From the NCBI GenBank assembly GCA_964590395.1, contig CAZPVT010000005.1:124001-188000 (forward strand): a DNA stretch of 64,000 bases, in the 5' to 3' direction. This DNA is from JAOABP01 sp964590395 (GTDB taxonomy: Bacteria; Hydrothermota; Tepidihabitantia; Tepidihabitantales; Tepidihabitantaceae). The notes below the pieces were generated by a model, which saw only the letters and a list, made by a program, of their open reading frames with translations, searched no databases and was not told the DNA's origin. Made by a program: the position numbers and the translations under genes. Every line of letters begins with the position of its first letter. Position 1 is the first letter of the stretch. Shown in pieces: positions 34,832-44,519 of the stretch.

Positions 34832-37279
34832 ATGGCAAAGAAGCGAGCAGCACCCCGGGCAAAAACGCCGGCAGTAAAAAGACCGGAGCAGGTGATACCA
34901 GAGGAGAAACTGCACCGTTATGCGGTAGCCGGTTTTTTTGTTCTGCCCCTGATTTTTTGGGGTAGGTTACTGTTTGGGCCTGTGATGACGTATGGGACCG
35001 ATTTTCTCGGTGCTGGGGGGTATGCGGCGCGTCAATTTATGGCTGAGTACATCCGCAACCATTTAACCATTGCGCTATGGCAGCCCCAGATACTGTGTGG
35101 TCAACCGACGGTAGCGGCATTTTTTGGCGATCTTTTTTATCCAACGATATTTTTACGTCTCTTTTTGCCCGTTCATATCGTTTGGGCGTGGACATTCTAT
35201 ATTCATACGGTACTGGCCGGGCTCGGTACCTATCTTTTTATCAGGGAACTGAAAGTTTCGACACTTGCAGGCGTTGTGGCTGGTGTTGCCTATATGTTTT
35301 CCGGTTCGCTGATGACCCTTGCCTTTGCCGGCCACGATGGCCGGTTAATCGGTTCCGCTTTGATGCCCTGGACGGTTTTTCTTTTGATCCGGGGGTTAAA
35401 TCGGCGACAACTGTTCTGGTTTGTGCTTACAGGTTTAGTGCTCGGTCTACAACTTCTGTCCGGACATATCCAGAAGGTATATTATACCGTCTTGATACTG
35501 GTCGCCTGGTTTATCTTTAACTGGGTTCGGATGCTCAGGCAGGAGAAGGAGATAAAATCATCAGCAGTTAAATTGATAGGTTACTTTGGGCTTAGCGGAC
35601 TCTTTGCGATTGGTATCGCGGCAATTCAGTATCTACCGATTTACGCCAATCTGCCTTACAGTGCCCGGGGCGCAGAGCGGGGTTATGAGTTTGCTACCTC
35701 CTGGTCGATGCCGATCGCTGAGATATTTGATCTATTAACGCCGAAGTTCTCTGGTGGACTGGAGAACTACTGGAGTAAGAATCCGTTCAAACTGCACAGC
35801 GAGTATTTAGGGATTCTGCCTCTGCTTTTTGCCTTCATTGCCTTAATCCGATGCCACAAGACCCCCATCGTTAGATTTTTCTCTTTCACGGTGCTTTTTG
35901 CTGTATTAATGGCCTGGGGTGGAAACACACCTTTTTATCGTCTGCCTTATTACCTGCTGCCCGGAATCAGCAAGTTTCGCGGTCCAGGGATGATATTCTT
36001 TGTTGCCGGTTTTGCGCTTGCGGTACTGGCAGGCTATGGGGTTAATTACTGTTTTGACCGTTCAAACACCGATGGGTTGAAGAAAACATTGCGGGCGCTA
36101 CTTTACGCCGGGGCCGGGCTTTTTCTGTTACTACTGTTCTTTCTTGTTGCCCGTGATGCAGCGAGCTCGATTTTTAATCCGGGCACGCGTCTTGTCCAGT
36201 TTGAAGCCAACTATCCCTCATTGACCTCAGGAATGGTATTTGCGGTATTCCTCTGGCTGATTGGCATCGGCATCGTCTATCTACCGCGTGCCGGTGTTAG
36301 TCCACAACTTGTGGTGGTGACAACCGTGCTGATAATGACGCTTGATGTTGGTTTAGCATTGAAACTCTGGGACAATCAGCGTGGTTATATCCGTTCGGTT
36401 CCGCCACCGCAGGAGTATTTTGCTCCGGATGAAGTGGTGCGTTTTTTAAGGCCGGATAGTTCCTTTTATCGGGTTCTACCCTTAAATTATGAACGCTCGG
36501 ATCAGGGAATATTGTGGTTACACGGTATCTATTCTACCGGTGGGCAGATACCGAATCCTTTGCAGAGTTATCAGGATTTCATCGGTGCGGGGAAAAGCGT
36601 GCTCTTTCAGGCAAACAATCTGCTAAATTCCAATTTTATGAATTTACTGAATGTGAAATATGTTATTACCTACAACCTGCCAAGCGACATCTCCCGGTTT
36701 GACCCCCAGAGCCAGCAGGTGATCAATCAGTTACGACTCTACTTCAGTCAGCCCCAGTTTGAGCAGGTATTTGCCGGAACTTACTACGCGGTGTATTACA
36801 ACCGGCAGTTTCTACCTCGTGCCTTTATTGTCCATAATTACGAGGTCGTTAGAGATAAGGATGAACTTTTGTCCCGATTGATGCAACCGGATTTTGATCC
36901 CAGCCAGACCGCACTACTTTACACTAAACCAGAGTTTGAACCCGGTATGCTGGTGGATACGGTTGCCCGGTGTTCGATTGTATATTATGATGCCAATCGG
37001 ATTAAACTGTCTGCCCGGCTGTTAGCACCCGGACTGTTGATTCTTAGTGAGAACTATCATCCGGACTGGCAGGTTAAGATCAATGGCAAAAGTGCGCAGC
37101 TGTTACCCGCATTTCACACCCTGCGGGCAGTTGTTCTGGAGGTGGGCGAACATCAGGTGGAGTTTACTTATTATCCTAAATACTACCGGCTGGGTATGCT
37201 TTTGACCCTGCTTACCGCATTGGCGATCCCCCTTTTGTCATTGCGAGGCACAAAGTACCATGGCAATCTCACAGCGTAA
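34832..37279 (+). CDS. YfhO-like multi-spanning membrane protein
   Basis: 815 aa. After a basic N-tail there are 11-13 hydrophobic segments with GT-C-type features (TYGTDFLGAGGYAARQF with an early aspartate, GHDGRLIGSALMPW, LLSGHIQKVYYTV). A soluble C-terminal domain follows (LPRAFIVHNYEVV, ILSENYHPDWQVKINGK), as in YfhO-family proteins implicated in glycosylating envelope polymers. It shares an operon with the preceding two genes. Oddly, the last 13-14 codons (LSLRGTKYHGNLTA) and the stop are contributed by a CATTGCGAGG-type repeat that begins at 37237, so the native C-terminus has been replaced or slightly extended. Confidence 0.85.
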   Translation: MAKKRAAPRAKTPAVKRPEQVIPEEKLHRYAVAGFFVLPLIFWGRLLFGPVMTYGTDFLGAGGYAARQFMAEYIRNHLTIALWQPQILCGQPTVAAFFGDLFYPTIFLRLFLPVHIVWAWTFYIHTVLAGLGTYLFIRELKVSTLAGVVAGVAYMFSGSLMTLAFAGHDGRLIGSALMPWTVFLLIRGLNRRQLFWFVLTGLVLGLQLLSGHIQKVYYTVLILVAWFIFNWVRMLRQEKEIKSSAVKLIGYFGLSGLFAIGIAAIQYLPIYANLPYSARGAERGYEFATSWSMPIAEIFDLLTPKFSGGLENYWSKNPFKLHSEYLGILPLLFAFIALIRCHKTPIVRFFSFTVLFAVLMAWGGNTPFYRLPYYLLPGISKFRGPGMIFFVAGFALAVLAGYGVNYCFDRSNTDGLKKTLRALLYAGAGLFLLLLFFLVARDAASSIFNPGTRLVQFEANYPSLTSGMVFAVFLWLIGIGIVYLPRAGVSPQLVVVTTVLIMTLDVGLALKLWDNQRGYIRSVPPPQEYFAPDEVVRFLRPDSSFYRVLPLNYERSDQGILWLHGIYSTGGQIPNPLQSYQDFIGAGKSVLFQANNLLNSNFMNLLNVKYVITYNLPSDISRFDPQSQQVINQLRLYFSQPQFEQVFAGTYYAVYYNRQFLPRAFIVHNYEVVRDKDELLSRLMQPDFDPSQTALLYTKPEFEPGMLVDTVARCSIVYYDANRIKLSARLLAPGLLILSENYHPDWQVKINGKSAQLLPAFHTLRAVVLEVGEHQVEFTYYPKYYRLGMLLTLLTALAIPLLSLRGTKYHGNLTA

Positions 37280-37610
37280 AACCCGGGCTACCCGCAAAGG
37301 GATTGCTTCCTGCCTGCGGCAGTTCGCAATGACGAAGGAAGGAATGTCATTGCGAGGACGCTCCATCCCCCTTGTTATTGCAAGGAGCGATAGTGATGAA
37401 GCAATCTCACGTAAAGGGATTCCTTCGCCCTTCGGGCTCGGAATGACGAAAAAGGATAGGCTCGGAATGAAGAAAAAAGAATAGACTTGGAATGACAAAG
37501 AAACGACGGGTGCGAAATGACAGAAAGGGGGAGACTGTCATTGATAGGAGTGATAGCGACGAAGCAATCTATAAGCGGATAAGACAGGATACACGCAAAA
37601 GTAATTGCGC
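37237..37610. repeat. Cluster of three REP/MITE-like palindromic repeats
   Basis: Three units in tandem. 37237-37335: GTCATTGCGAGG...GGCAATCTC, then GGGATTGCTTCC...TTCGCAATGAC. 37347-37450: GTCATTGCGAGGACG...GAAGCAATCTC, then GGGATTCCTTCG...CGGAATGACG. 37538-37610: GTCATTGATAGG...GAAGCAATCTATAAGCGGATAA. The family also occurs at 5530-5692. The first unit supplies the 3' end of the YfhO-like gene. Frames through this region are repeat-derived and not genes. Confidence 0.8.
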
Positions 37611-37628
37611 CGATTTCCGGGATACTGT

Positions 37629-37656
37629 TTGACAGCCGAGCCGATTTTGTTAAAAT
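37629..37656 (+). promoter_or_regulatory. Promoter of the 37.7-47.7 kb secretion operon
   Basis: TTGACA (37629-37634), a 16-nt spacer and TAAAAT (37651-37656). The predicted start near 37663 lies 8 nt before a 9-codon reading frame and 50 nt before the lipoprotein start. Confidence 0.6.
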
Positions 37657-37670
37657 TCCTAAAAGAAAAT

Positions 37671-37700
37671 ATGAAAATTGGGTTCAGGAAGAGCAAATAA
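37671..37700 (+). CDS. Possible 9-aa leader peptide
   Basis: ATG at 37671 reads MKIGFRKSK and stops at TAA (37698-37700), directly abutting the AAGGAGG site of the next gene. Its placement right after the promoter would make translation of this mini-frame affect access to that ribosome site. Selection cannot be judged from nine codons. Confidence 0.3.
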   Translation: MKIGFRKSK

Positions 37701-37713
37701 AAGGAGGCAAGCT

Positions 37714-38721
37714 GTGCAGGTAATAATTAAAAGGTACCGACTGTTAGGAGTCGGCCTATTACTGGCAGTGGTGATGTTCACCGGCTGCGGTCGAATGCCG
37801 CCACAAGAAATCTGGCAGCCGAATGCGCAAGATTCCACCGCGCTCGATTCTATCGTTCTTGCCAACAAGGATTTGCTTACCGTGAATTTCGCTGAGACGG
37901 AGATGCAGTATCTCGAATGGGTGGTTCCGGATACAATTCTCAAAAAGGCAATCAAGGATAATCCCTTCAAACAGCGCTATATCTGCGACTCAATGCAACG
38001 TATTTTTAATGACTCACTACGCAAATGGCATCACCGGTTTATTGCCACGGTTGACACCGGAGTAGGGGATACAACCGCAACAATTTTTGTCACAGAGACG
38101 ATACCGGGCAGATTAATAATGCACGCCAGAAGGTATACAAGATATCTGCGCGATTCAATTATCATCACGCCATCCGATACCATCCGGTTACACTTCTACG
38201 ATACCCTCTGGACCGACACCTCCCTGATTGTTGAGAAGCCAATTAACGCAATTGCTTATGACGGGTGTGTTTTACGCAAGGAACAGGGGGCCTGGCGGTT
38301 CTGGAAATTGGCTGGTGGCCAGCGGTTTTATGCACCAACCTTTGAGGATGCACCGTATTTAGTTAACGTCTATCTCACCAATGGAACCCGAAGCGATACT
38401 TTTGCCTGGCGTCCTGACACCCTACATTTTGGCACCCAGCGGTTTTACGAATATCCGGACAGTCTATTAACATATCCAGAGAACGACAGTTTGTGGATTA
38501 CTTCTTTTTACAATCCCACCGGAACCGACTTTTTTAATTTCTTTATCTTCCAGGGGGTGCGGTACCGAGTCATCGCCACTAACCGAATAAGATTGACTCA
38601 ATCAGGTGTGCATCGGCTTTATGTGGAACAGGTGCCGTATGCGGTGTTTTATGATTCGGGCGGCGAGTTAACAGCTACTGTCTGGGGAATTCCTATTTAT
38701 ATTAAAGGAGGCGGACAATGA
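37714..38721 (+). CDS. Unknown lipoprotein heading the secretion operon
   Basis: 335 aa from a GTG at 37714, chosen because AAAAGGAGG lies 6-7 nt upstream; a longer frame to 37678 has no such site. A signal peptide ends in lipobox MFTGC (Cys25). The body is beta-rich with repeated Asp/Thr-Thr patterns (TVDTGVGDTTATIFVTETIPG, SIIITPSDTIRLHFYDT). No family is recognised. Its stop overlaps the TonB receptor start (ATGA), so it is probably an outer-membrane accessory of that receptor or of the secreted proteins encoded downstream. Confidence 0.7.
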   Translation: MQVIIKRYRLLGVGLLLAVVMFTGCGRMPPQEIWQPNAQDSTALDSIVLANKDLLTVNFAETEMQYLEWVVPDTILKKAIKDNPFKQRYICDSMQRIFNDSLRKWHHRFIATVDTGVGDTTATIFVTETIPGRLIMHARRYTRYLRDSIIITPSDTIRLHFYDTLWTDTSLIVEKPINAIAYDGCVLRKEQGAWRFWKLAGGQRFYAPTFEDAPYLVNVYLTNGTRSDTFAWRPDTLHFGTQRFYEYPDSLLTYPENDSLWITSFYNPTGTDFFNFFIFQGVRYRVIATNRIRLTQSGVHRLYVEQVPYAVFYDSGGELTATVWGIPIYIKGGGQ

Positions 38722-41549
38722 GAAGGTGTGCATTTTTTATTATCGCTTTGCTTTTAATCGCGGGGAGCGCATTTGCGGGCGTTGTCGGTCGGATTAAAGG
38801 CAAGGTGATCGATAAGAAGACCAGAGAGCCCTTAGTTGGTGCCAATGTGATTGTGGTCGGCACCGAACTGGGTGCAGCGACCGATGCGAACGGTGAATAT
38901 GAGATTAACAATGTCCCGCCGGGCAGGTATAAACTTACCGCTTCCTACATCAGTTATAACGAGATGAGCGTTACTGATGTGCTGGTAGTTCAGGACCAGG
39001 TGGCGATTATTGACTTTCAGTTAAGCCCGACAGTGATTGAGGTTGGTCCGGTTGAGGTGAAGGCAGAACGGCCATTGGTGAACCGGGGAACGGTGACGGT
39101 GGAGCGGGTGATCACTGATGAGGAGTTCAAGCGGTTGCCGGTTGTGCAACTGTCTGAACTGGTCGGTTTGCAGGCGGGCGTTACGCAAACCACGGGTCGG
39201 GGCTGGACCCACATCCGTGGCGGTAGATACGATGATGTCGCCTATCTGGTGGACGGTGTCGCGGCGCAGGATGCAGTGGTAGGAACGCTGTGGTCAAGCC
39301 CGAAGCCCACGAGTGATGCGCTGGCATCGGTGGTGGTGGTGACCGGTGGTTTTGATGCGGAGTATGGCTCAGCGATGTCCGGTATTATCAAGGCAGTGAC
39401 CAAAGAGGGTGGTTCACGAACCAGCGGGAAGATCGGGTATCTGACTGATGAGGTTTTCCCGAAACCGGACCTGAATTTCGGTTATAACCGGGTTACCTTT
39501 TCGCTGGGCGGACCCACATTCTATAACCGCCTGCGTTATTTTATCTCCACCGAATACTTCAAGACCGATGATGACCGAAACTGCCTGTATAAGGTTAATT
39601 CGCCCAGAGGTGAGTATGCGGCAGAAGGTAAATTGACACTTCAGTTTCCGAAGGAGTTTTTCCTGACCCGGGAGGGTTTGAAGTTAACCGTCGACGGCTA
39701 TCACTCCAATTACCAGTGGCAGGCATGGGCGAACAGTTACAAGTTTTATCAAAAGGCACTTTATGCCAATAGGGTACGTAGTTATAAAGGTAATGTGACG
39801 CTGAACCATATGCTTTCGCCGACCACGGTTTATGAGGCGAAGTTGGGCGTTTTCTCCACCTCGTTAATCAGGACGGTGCGGAATTTTGATGCTGAGGCAG
39901 CAGATACCACCGGATTCTGGGGTTTTCTGCGCAAGAACGGAATCTGGGACCGATATTTCTTCCGGGCTGAGGACTGGGTGTTTAACAATCCGGAAGGGCT
40001 ATCGAAGAAAGAGGCGGTTTTGCAGTTGTGGCGTTCTTACTGGCTATCCCCGAGCGGGGACACCGTTTATGCCCATAAGGCGCAGAAGAAGAATTTTATG
40101 ACCGCGTATGCTTTGATCGATAATCCCTATGGTGTGGCTGGTCTGTTTGTTACCGAAGGTGATAACCGGACCTGGCATTACCGGCAAACCGATCATATGC
40201 TTTTCAAGTTTGATCTGACCAAGACCATCTCCAAGGTACACGAGATCAAGACTGGTGTTGATATCACTCAGTATTCGGTTTCAATGTATGACAACTCCCT
40301 ACCATGGGACCAGAATCCGTTCTGGGATGCGTTTAATTATAAACCGCTGGTGGCTGCTGCTTATATCCAGGACCGGGCAGATTTTGAGGACCTGGTGGTG
40401 CGTGCTGGTGTTCGGTTTGATTATCTTGATGCAAAGGCAAAGGTGCGGGTTTTTCCTGAGTCGCTCGGTTCAACACCAGAAATTGCCGACAGTTTTATAC
40501 CGGTGCCGCCAAAGTACCGTCTTTCACCTCGACTGGGTATCTCTTATCCGATTACTGAGCGGATTAAGTTCCGCTTTTCTTATGGCCATTTCTTCAAAAA
40601 TCCGGTTTTTGCCAATCTGTATGAGTACGGTGAGCGACCAGCAGCCGAATTGCGGGGGCGGGGTAATGTCATTGTGGGTAATCCGGATATGAGCGCGGAA
40701 AAGACCATCGCCTATGAGTTAGGGTTTGATGCCCAGTTAAGTGATGTATTTGCCTTTGACCTGACTGCATTTTACAAGGATGTGTTTGACCTTTCCGGTG
40801 TGCGTGTAGTTTCCGCACTGCCTCAGCCCTACACGATGTATTACAATGTCGAGTATGCCCGTATTCAGGGTTTTGAAGCAACGATGACCAAGGCGCTTGC
40901 CAATTACTGGAATACCCAATTGGGTTACACCTTCCAGGTCGCGAAAGGCACCGCCTCCACTGCGACTGACCAGTATCAGCGGGAAAAACCACTGCAGATT
41001 GATTTCTATCTGGATCAAGATCAGCGCCATTCACTGCACGGCAGTTTAGGATTTTACTTTCCGTCGGACTTTGGATTTACTCCACTGCGCGACTTCAATG
41101 CCTCCGCGGTTGCCAATTATGGCTCTGGTATGCCCTACACACCGACCGACATTAGAGGTAACCGAACCGGTGCGGAAAATTCGGCAAGAATGCCTTCAAG
41201 TTTCACGATGGATATGCGGTTTGGCAAGGACATCAGACTGGGTGGTCTTAACCTAGTGCTTTCCTGCGATATTACCAACCTTCTGAATGCCCGGGTGGCA
41301 ACCAATGTTTATGCTACGACCGGTAAGCCGGATAATGATGGGCGGGTATTCACACCACAGGAGTTTGTGCCTGGTATCAGGTTCGGGGATCTGTATTACC
41401 ATCCGGCACGGGATTTCAATCATGATGGTTATCTGACGCGGATGGAGATGTATCAGTCCTATATTCGGGCGCGCGAGGATTATGTGAAGGCACCGACCTA
41501 TTACGGTTCGTCAAGGAAAGTTCGTTTTGGCATCAGCCTGTCTTTCTAA
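38718..41549 (+). CDS. TonB-dependent receptor-like outer-membrane protein
   Basis: 943 aa with a signal peptide (FFIIALLLIAGSAFA). Residues about 21-105 are a CarboxypepD_reg-like domain (GRIKGKVIDKKTREPLVGANVIVVG, NVPPGRYKLTASYISY). A plug follows (VVQLSELVGLQAGV, THIRGGRYDDVAYLVDG, VVVVTGGFDAEYGSAMSG). The rest is a large barrel ending KVRFGISLSF, an aromatic C-terminus typical of outer-membrane proteins. Homologues in these lineages occur beside PorV-like and sorting-tail proteins, so a secretion-related rather than nutrient role is possible. The paralogue at 8295 is only distantly similar. Confidence 0.87.
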   Translation: MRRCAFFIIALLLIAGSAFAGVVGRIKGKVIDKKTREPLVGANVIVVGTELGAATDANGEYEINNVPPGRYKLTASYISYNEMSVTDVLVVQDQVAIIDFQLSPTVIEVGPVEVKAERPLVNRGTVTVERVITDEEFKRLPVVQLSELVGLQAGVTQTTGRGWTHIRGGRYDDVAYLVDGVAAQDAVVGTLWSSPKPTSDALASVVVVTGGFDAEYGSAMSGIIKAVTKEGGSRTSGKIGYLTDEVFPKPDLNFGYNRVTFSLGGPTFYNRLRYFISTEYFKTDDDRNCLYKVNSPRGEYAAEGKLTLQFPKEFFLTREGLKLTVDGYHSNYQWQAWANSYKFYQKALYANRVRSYKGNVTLNHMLSPTTVYEAKLGVFSTSLIRTVRNFDAEAADTTGFWGFLRKNGIWDRYFFRAEDWVFNNPEGLSKKEAVLQLWRSYWLSPSGDTVYAHKAQKKNFMTAYALIDNPYGVAGLFVTEGDNRTWHYRQTDHMLFKFDLTKTISKVHEIKTGVDITQYSVSMYDNSLPWDQNPFWDAFNYKPLVAAAYIQDRADFEDLVVRAGVRFDYLDAKAKVRVFPESLGSTPEIADSFIPVPPKYRLSPRLGISYPITERIKFRFSYGHFFKNPVFANLYEYGERPAAELRGRGNVIVGNPDMSAEKTIAYELGFDAQLSDVFAFDLTAFYKDVFDLSGVRVVSALPQPYTMYYNVEYARIQGFEATMTKALANYWNTQLGYTFQVAKGTASTATDQYQREKPLQIDFYLDQDQRHSLHGSLGFYFPSDFGFTPLRDFNASAVANYGSGMPYTPTDIRGNRTGAENSARMPSSFTMDMRFGKDIRLGGLNLVLSCDITNLLNARVATNVYATTGKPDNDGRVFTPQEFVPGIRFGDLYYHPARDFNHDGYLTRMEMYQSYIRAREDYVKAPTYYGSSRKVRFGISLSF

Positions 41550-41562
41550 GGGGGAGGATAAG

Positions 41563-44508
41563 GTGAATAGAGCGCTTAAAATTTCTTTAGTTATCATTAT
41601 TCTACTGGCGGTCTTTGCGCCAGTGTTTGCCAAAACCGCCACGCCCGTTTCCCGGGGAAAGCGGATTTATGATATGAAGTGGCTGAATATCAACCGCTGG
41701 AAATGTCCGTTTTACAACGATGGCAGATACGGGATTGATGTTACGGTTGGCACTGGTCAGGCAGGAGGCAGCTGGCCCCAGCCTTTGCATAACTGCTATA
41801 TCTTTGGTGCGGGGATGTGGTTTGGCTCGTTGAAGCCGCGTGAGGATGGTAAGACCGATACTCTGGTCTCTTTCGGATACAACCCGAATTCCGGTGGCAC
41901 CGAGATGACGCCGACGACAGTTGCCCGCGCACCAGAAGGTGCGGGAAGTTCGGATGACCGGATTTTTGTTTATCCTAATGACTGGCCACCAAGCCCCAGG
42001 GACCGCTGGACTACCGGAAATTCTAAGATCGACAGCATGCTGATTCCTTATGAGGCTTTCTCTTTACAGGATATGTGGTGTGTCTATTCGGATGCGGCAC
42101 CGGAAAATCATATCGCACCAGGCAAACCGCAGAATATTGATGTTTACCAGGTGATTTACGCCTGGAACTATCCATCGAATCAGGATATCTTCTTTATCAT
42201 CTATAATGTGCGCAATTCTGGGGACGATACCCTGAAGCGATGCTTTATCGGCGCGGTGAATGATCCGGATATCGGCAATGCCCCAGATGATATGGTCGGG
42301 TTTATTCTCAAAGACTACATTCCGGGTGCCGATACAGTGGAAAATGTTGGGTATGCGGGTGATGTTGATAATCAGGAAACCCCAGGAAGCACCTGGGAGT
42401 CAGGAACACCGGGCGTTTTCGCATATAAGTTTCTGGACAGTCCGAAACGGGATTCAATCACTGCGAGCGGTGATACAGTGAAGGTGCCATTGGGGATGAC
42501 CGCATTTAAAAAGTTCACAATTGACATTGACCCGGTTACTGACCCGGCTCAGTATCTGACGATGGCTGGTTATGATTATCGAACTGGTGTTTATTCGGCT
42601 TATGATTCGGTTGATGTAACTGCTGCGGATAAACGTTTTATTATGTGCTCAGGACCATTTGATCTTGCCCCGGGGCAGGTTGAGCGGTTGGTAGTAGCAG
42701 CAATCGGTGCACCATTTGGTGGGCCAAATCAACCATGGGCAGACCGGCCAAAGGACTCGTTAGTTCATCTGGCGCGGGTCGCCAATGCCGCGCAATTTAT
42801 CTATAACCAGGGATGGCTCCTACCAGGACCACCGGTTGCACCGAATATAATACTTTTGCCAGGAGATAAACAGGTGCGGCTCGTCTGGGATGACCTGCCG
42901 CAAAGGACGCCAGACCGTTACTGGGAAAAGGTAGCGAGTCAGCCTGGTCCAGGATATGACCCGATGTATCGTGGTTATGACTTTCAGGGGTATGTTATCT
43001 ATAAATCACGCGACGGTGCCAACTGGAAGATCATCGGTCAGTGTGATCTGGCTGACACTCTGCCCAAGTCAGGAACCGACACCCTCTGGCCATACAAAGT
43101 GGAGATATCCGAGAACAAACGGGATACAACTTACCTCTGGCCACTGGGTAGAGATGAGACCCAGCCGGACAGTCTCTGGGTCAGGATGAATAATCGCGGG
43201 GTATACTATACACTGCTCGATAAAGATGTGATCAACGGTTTCACCTATTACTACTGTGTGACCGCGTACGACTGGAACTATATCACTAAAACGAAGGACA
43301 GTCTCGGTAATCCGGTCACCTGGGATACTTTGATTCTGCGTTCGGGTATTGTTGCTAACTTCTTAACAACACCGAGATGGGAGCCGGTGAATTACATCTG
43401 GCCTGAGGTACGGGTTGTGCGGGTGGCGGGTGATTCGTTAAACAGTGCGTTAATCTGTTCCACAACGGTGACGGTACCTTTTAATGTTACGGGTGATGTT
43501 TATGAGATCAGGTTTTTAGGACCCGAGTGGAGTGGTTCTTTTGAAAAACCGATCTACTCCTACTATGCGGTGAACACCACTAAAAATGAGTCACTGGTGA
43601 TTGATACTACCTCCTTTACCTACGAGATCGCATCACCGGCAAAGAAGTTGAGTTTTGATCTACCGATAATTAACGGCATCGCGACCAAGATGGTGCTGGG
43701 TATGAAGATTCCGGATGTACCGTTTACCGCGGTAAGCGTGGAACAGGGTAATTATCCGGCTGATTCCTTAAAGATTGGCGTGGCACCGCGTCAGGCTTAC
43801 TGGGCATTCCGGGGTTCGGATTACCGGATTGAGTGGCAGAACCGGAATGGCTATCTCACGGCCAGGGTTTACGATGTTACTAACGGCGGAATTGAAGTGC
43901 CATTCTCCAAGTTTACCAGTGCAGGAACTGGGCCACAGAATGCGAATGGCTGGTGCTTTGTGGACAGAGGTTTGCGCTCGCCCACCGATACCTTAAAAGG
44001 CACAATCGCTCACATTTACATCTGCGGCGGTTATTTAGGTTTCAAACAGTCCGGGGACAGTTTGCAGAGCTTAATCAACTCAATTCAGGACGGCAATGTC
44101 TGGTTGCTCACCGGTTACCGGTCAGGTGGTGCGGCACCATCCTATAATATCCTGAGACTGGTGCCGACCGTGGGATATGCGGATACCAGTACCAAGCAGA
44201 AGTTGCAGGTTAAGGTGGTGCCTAATCCTTACATCGTGTTTAACCCGTGGGAAAAGACAACTGAGGAGCGGAAGGTCAAGTTCACCCATCTGCCGAATCG
44301 TTGCAAGATCCGGATCTTCACTACTTCTGGAGACCTGGTTAAGGTAATTGAGCATAACGATTCCAAGCGACAGCCAATGGATCTGGGTGGCACTGCGGAC
44401 TGGGATCTGGTTAACGATTATCAACAGTTGATCGCGTCCGGAGTTTATATCTTCCATGTGGAATCACCGGTTGGTGAGTTCACTGGGAAGTTGATGGTCA
44501 TCCATTAA
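41563..44508 (+). CDS. Large secreted protein with FlgD-like C-terminal tail
   Basis: 981 aa from a GTG with GGGGGAGG upstream. The signal peptide is ISLVIIILLAVFAPVFA. The body shows beta-domain and fibronectin-III-like features (VRLVWDDLPQRTPDRYW, FQGYVIYKSRDGANWKIIG, YYYCVTAYDWNY). The C-terminal about 95 residues (KVVPNPYIVFNPW, CKIRIFTTSGDLVKVIEH, ADWDLVNDYQQLIASGVYIFHVES, GKLMVIH) are a FlgD-like beta-sandwich of the kind that serves as a type IX-like secretion/sorting signal. Location between a TonB-like barrel and a PorV-like protein supports export to the surface. No catalytic motif is seen. Confidence 0.82.
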   Translation: MNRALKISLVIIILLAVFAPVFAKTATPVSRGKRIYDMKWLNINRWKCPFYNDGRYGIDVTVGTGQAGGSWPQPLHNCYIFGAGMWFGSLKPREDGKTDTLVSFGYNPNSGGTEMTPTTVARAPEGAGSSDDRIFVYPNDWPPSPRDRWTTGNSKIDSMLIPYEAFSLQDMWCVYSDAAPENHIAPGKPQNIDVYQVIYAWNYPSNQDIFFIIYNVRNSGDDTLKRCFIGAVNDPDIGNAPDDMVGFILKDYIPGADTVENVGYAGDVDNQETPGSTWESGTPGVFAYKFLDSPKRDSITASGDTVKVPLGMTAFKKFTIDIDPVTDPAQYLTMAGYDYRTGVYSAYDSVDVTAADKRFIMCSGPFDLAPGQVERLVVAAIGAPFGGPNQPWADRPKDSLVHLARVANAAQFIYNQGWLLPGPPVAPNIILLPGDKQVRLVWDDLPQRTPDRYWEKVASQPGPGYDPMYRGYDFQGYVIYKSRDGANWKIIGQCDLADTLPKSGTDTLWPYKVEISENKRDTTYLWPLGRDETQPDSLWVRMNNRGVYYTLLDKDVINGFTYYYCVTAYDWNYITKTKDSLGNPVTWDTLILRSGIVANFLTTPRWEPVNYIWPEVRVVRVAGDSLNSALICSTTVTVPFNVTGDVYEIRFLGPEWSGSFEKPIYSYYAVNTTKNESLVIDTTSFTYEIASPAKKLSFDLPIINGIATKMVLGMKIPDVPFTAVSVEQGNYPADSLKIGVAPRQAYWAFRGSDYRIEWQNRNGYLTARVYDVTNGGIEVPFSKFTSAGTGPQNANGWCFVDRGLRSPTDTLKGTIAHIYICGGYLGFKQSGDSLQSLINSIQDGNVWLLTGYRSGGAAPSYNILRLVPTVGYADTSTKQKLQVKVVPNPYIVFNPWEKTTEERKVKFTHLPNRCKIRIFTTSGDLVKVIEHNDSKRQPMDLGGTADWDLVNDYQQLIASGVYIFHVESPVGEFTGKLMVIH

Positions 44509-44519
44509 AGGAGGCAAGA

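Noticed and set aside
37260..37484. 74-aa plus-strand frame and an overlapping minus-strand frame
   Set aside because: Both are translations of the palindromic repeat cluster, with repeated Arg/Lys/Ile words imposed by the DNA repeat.
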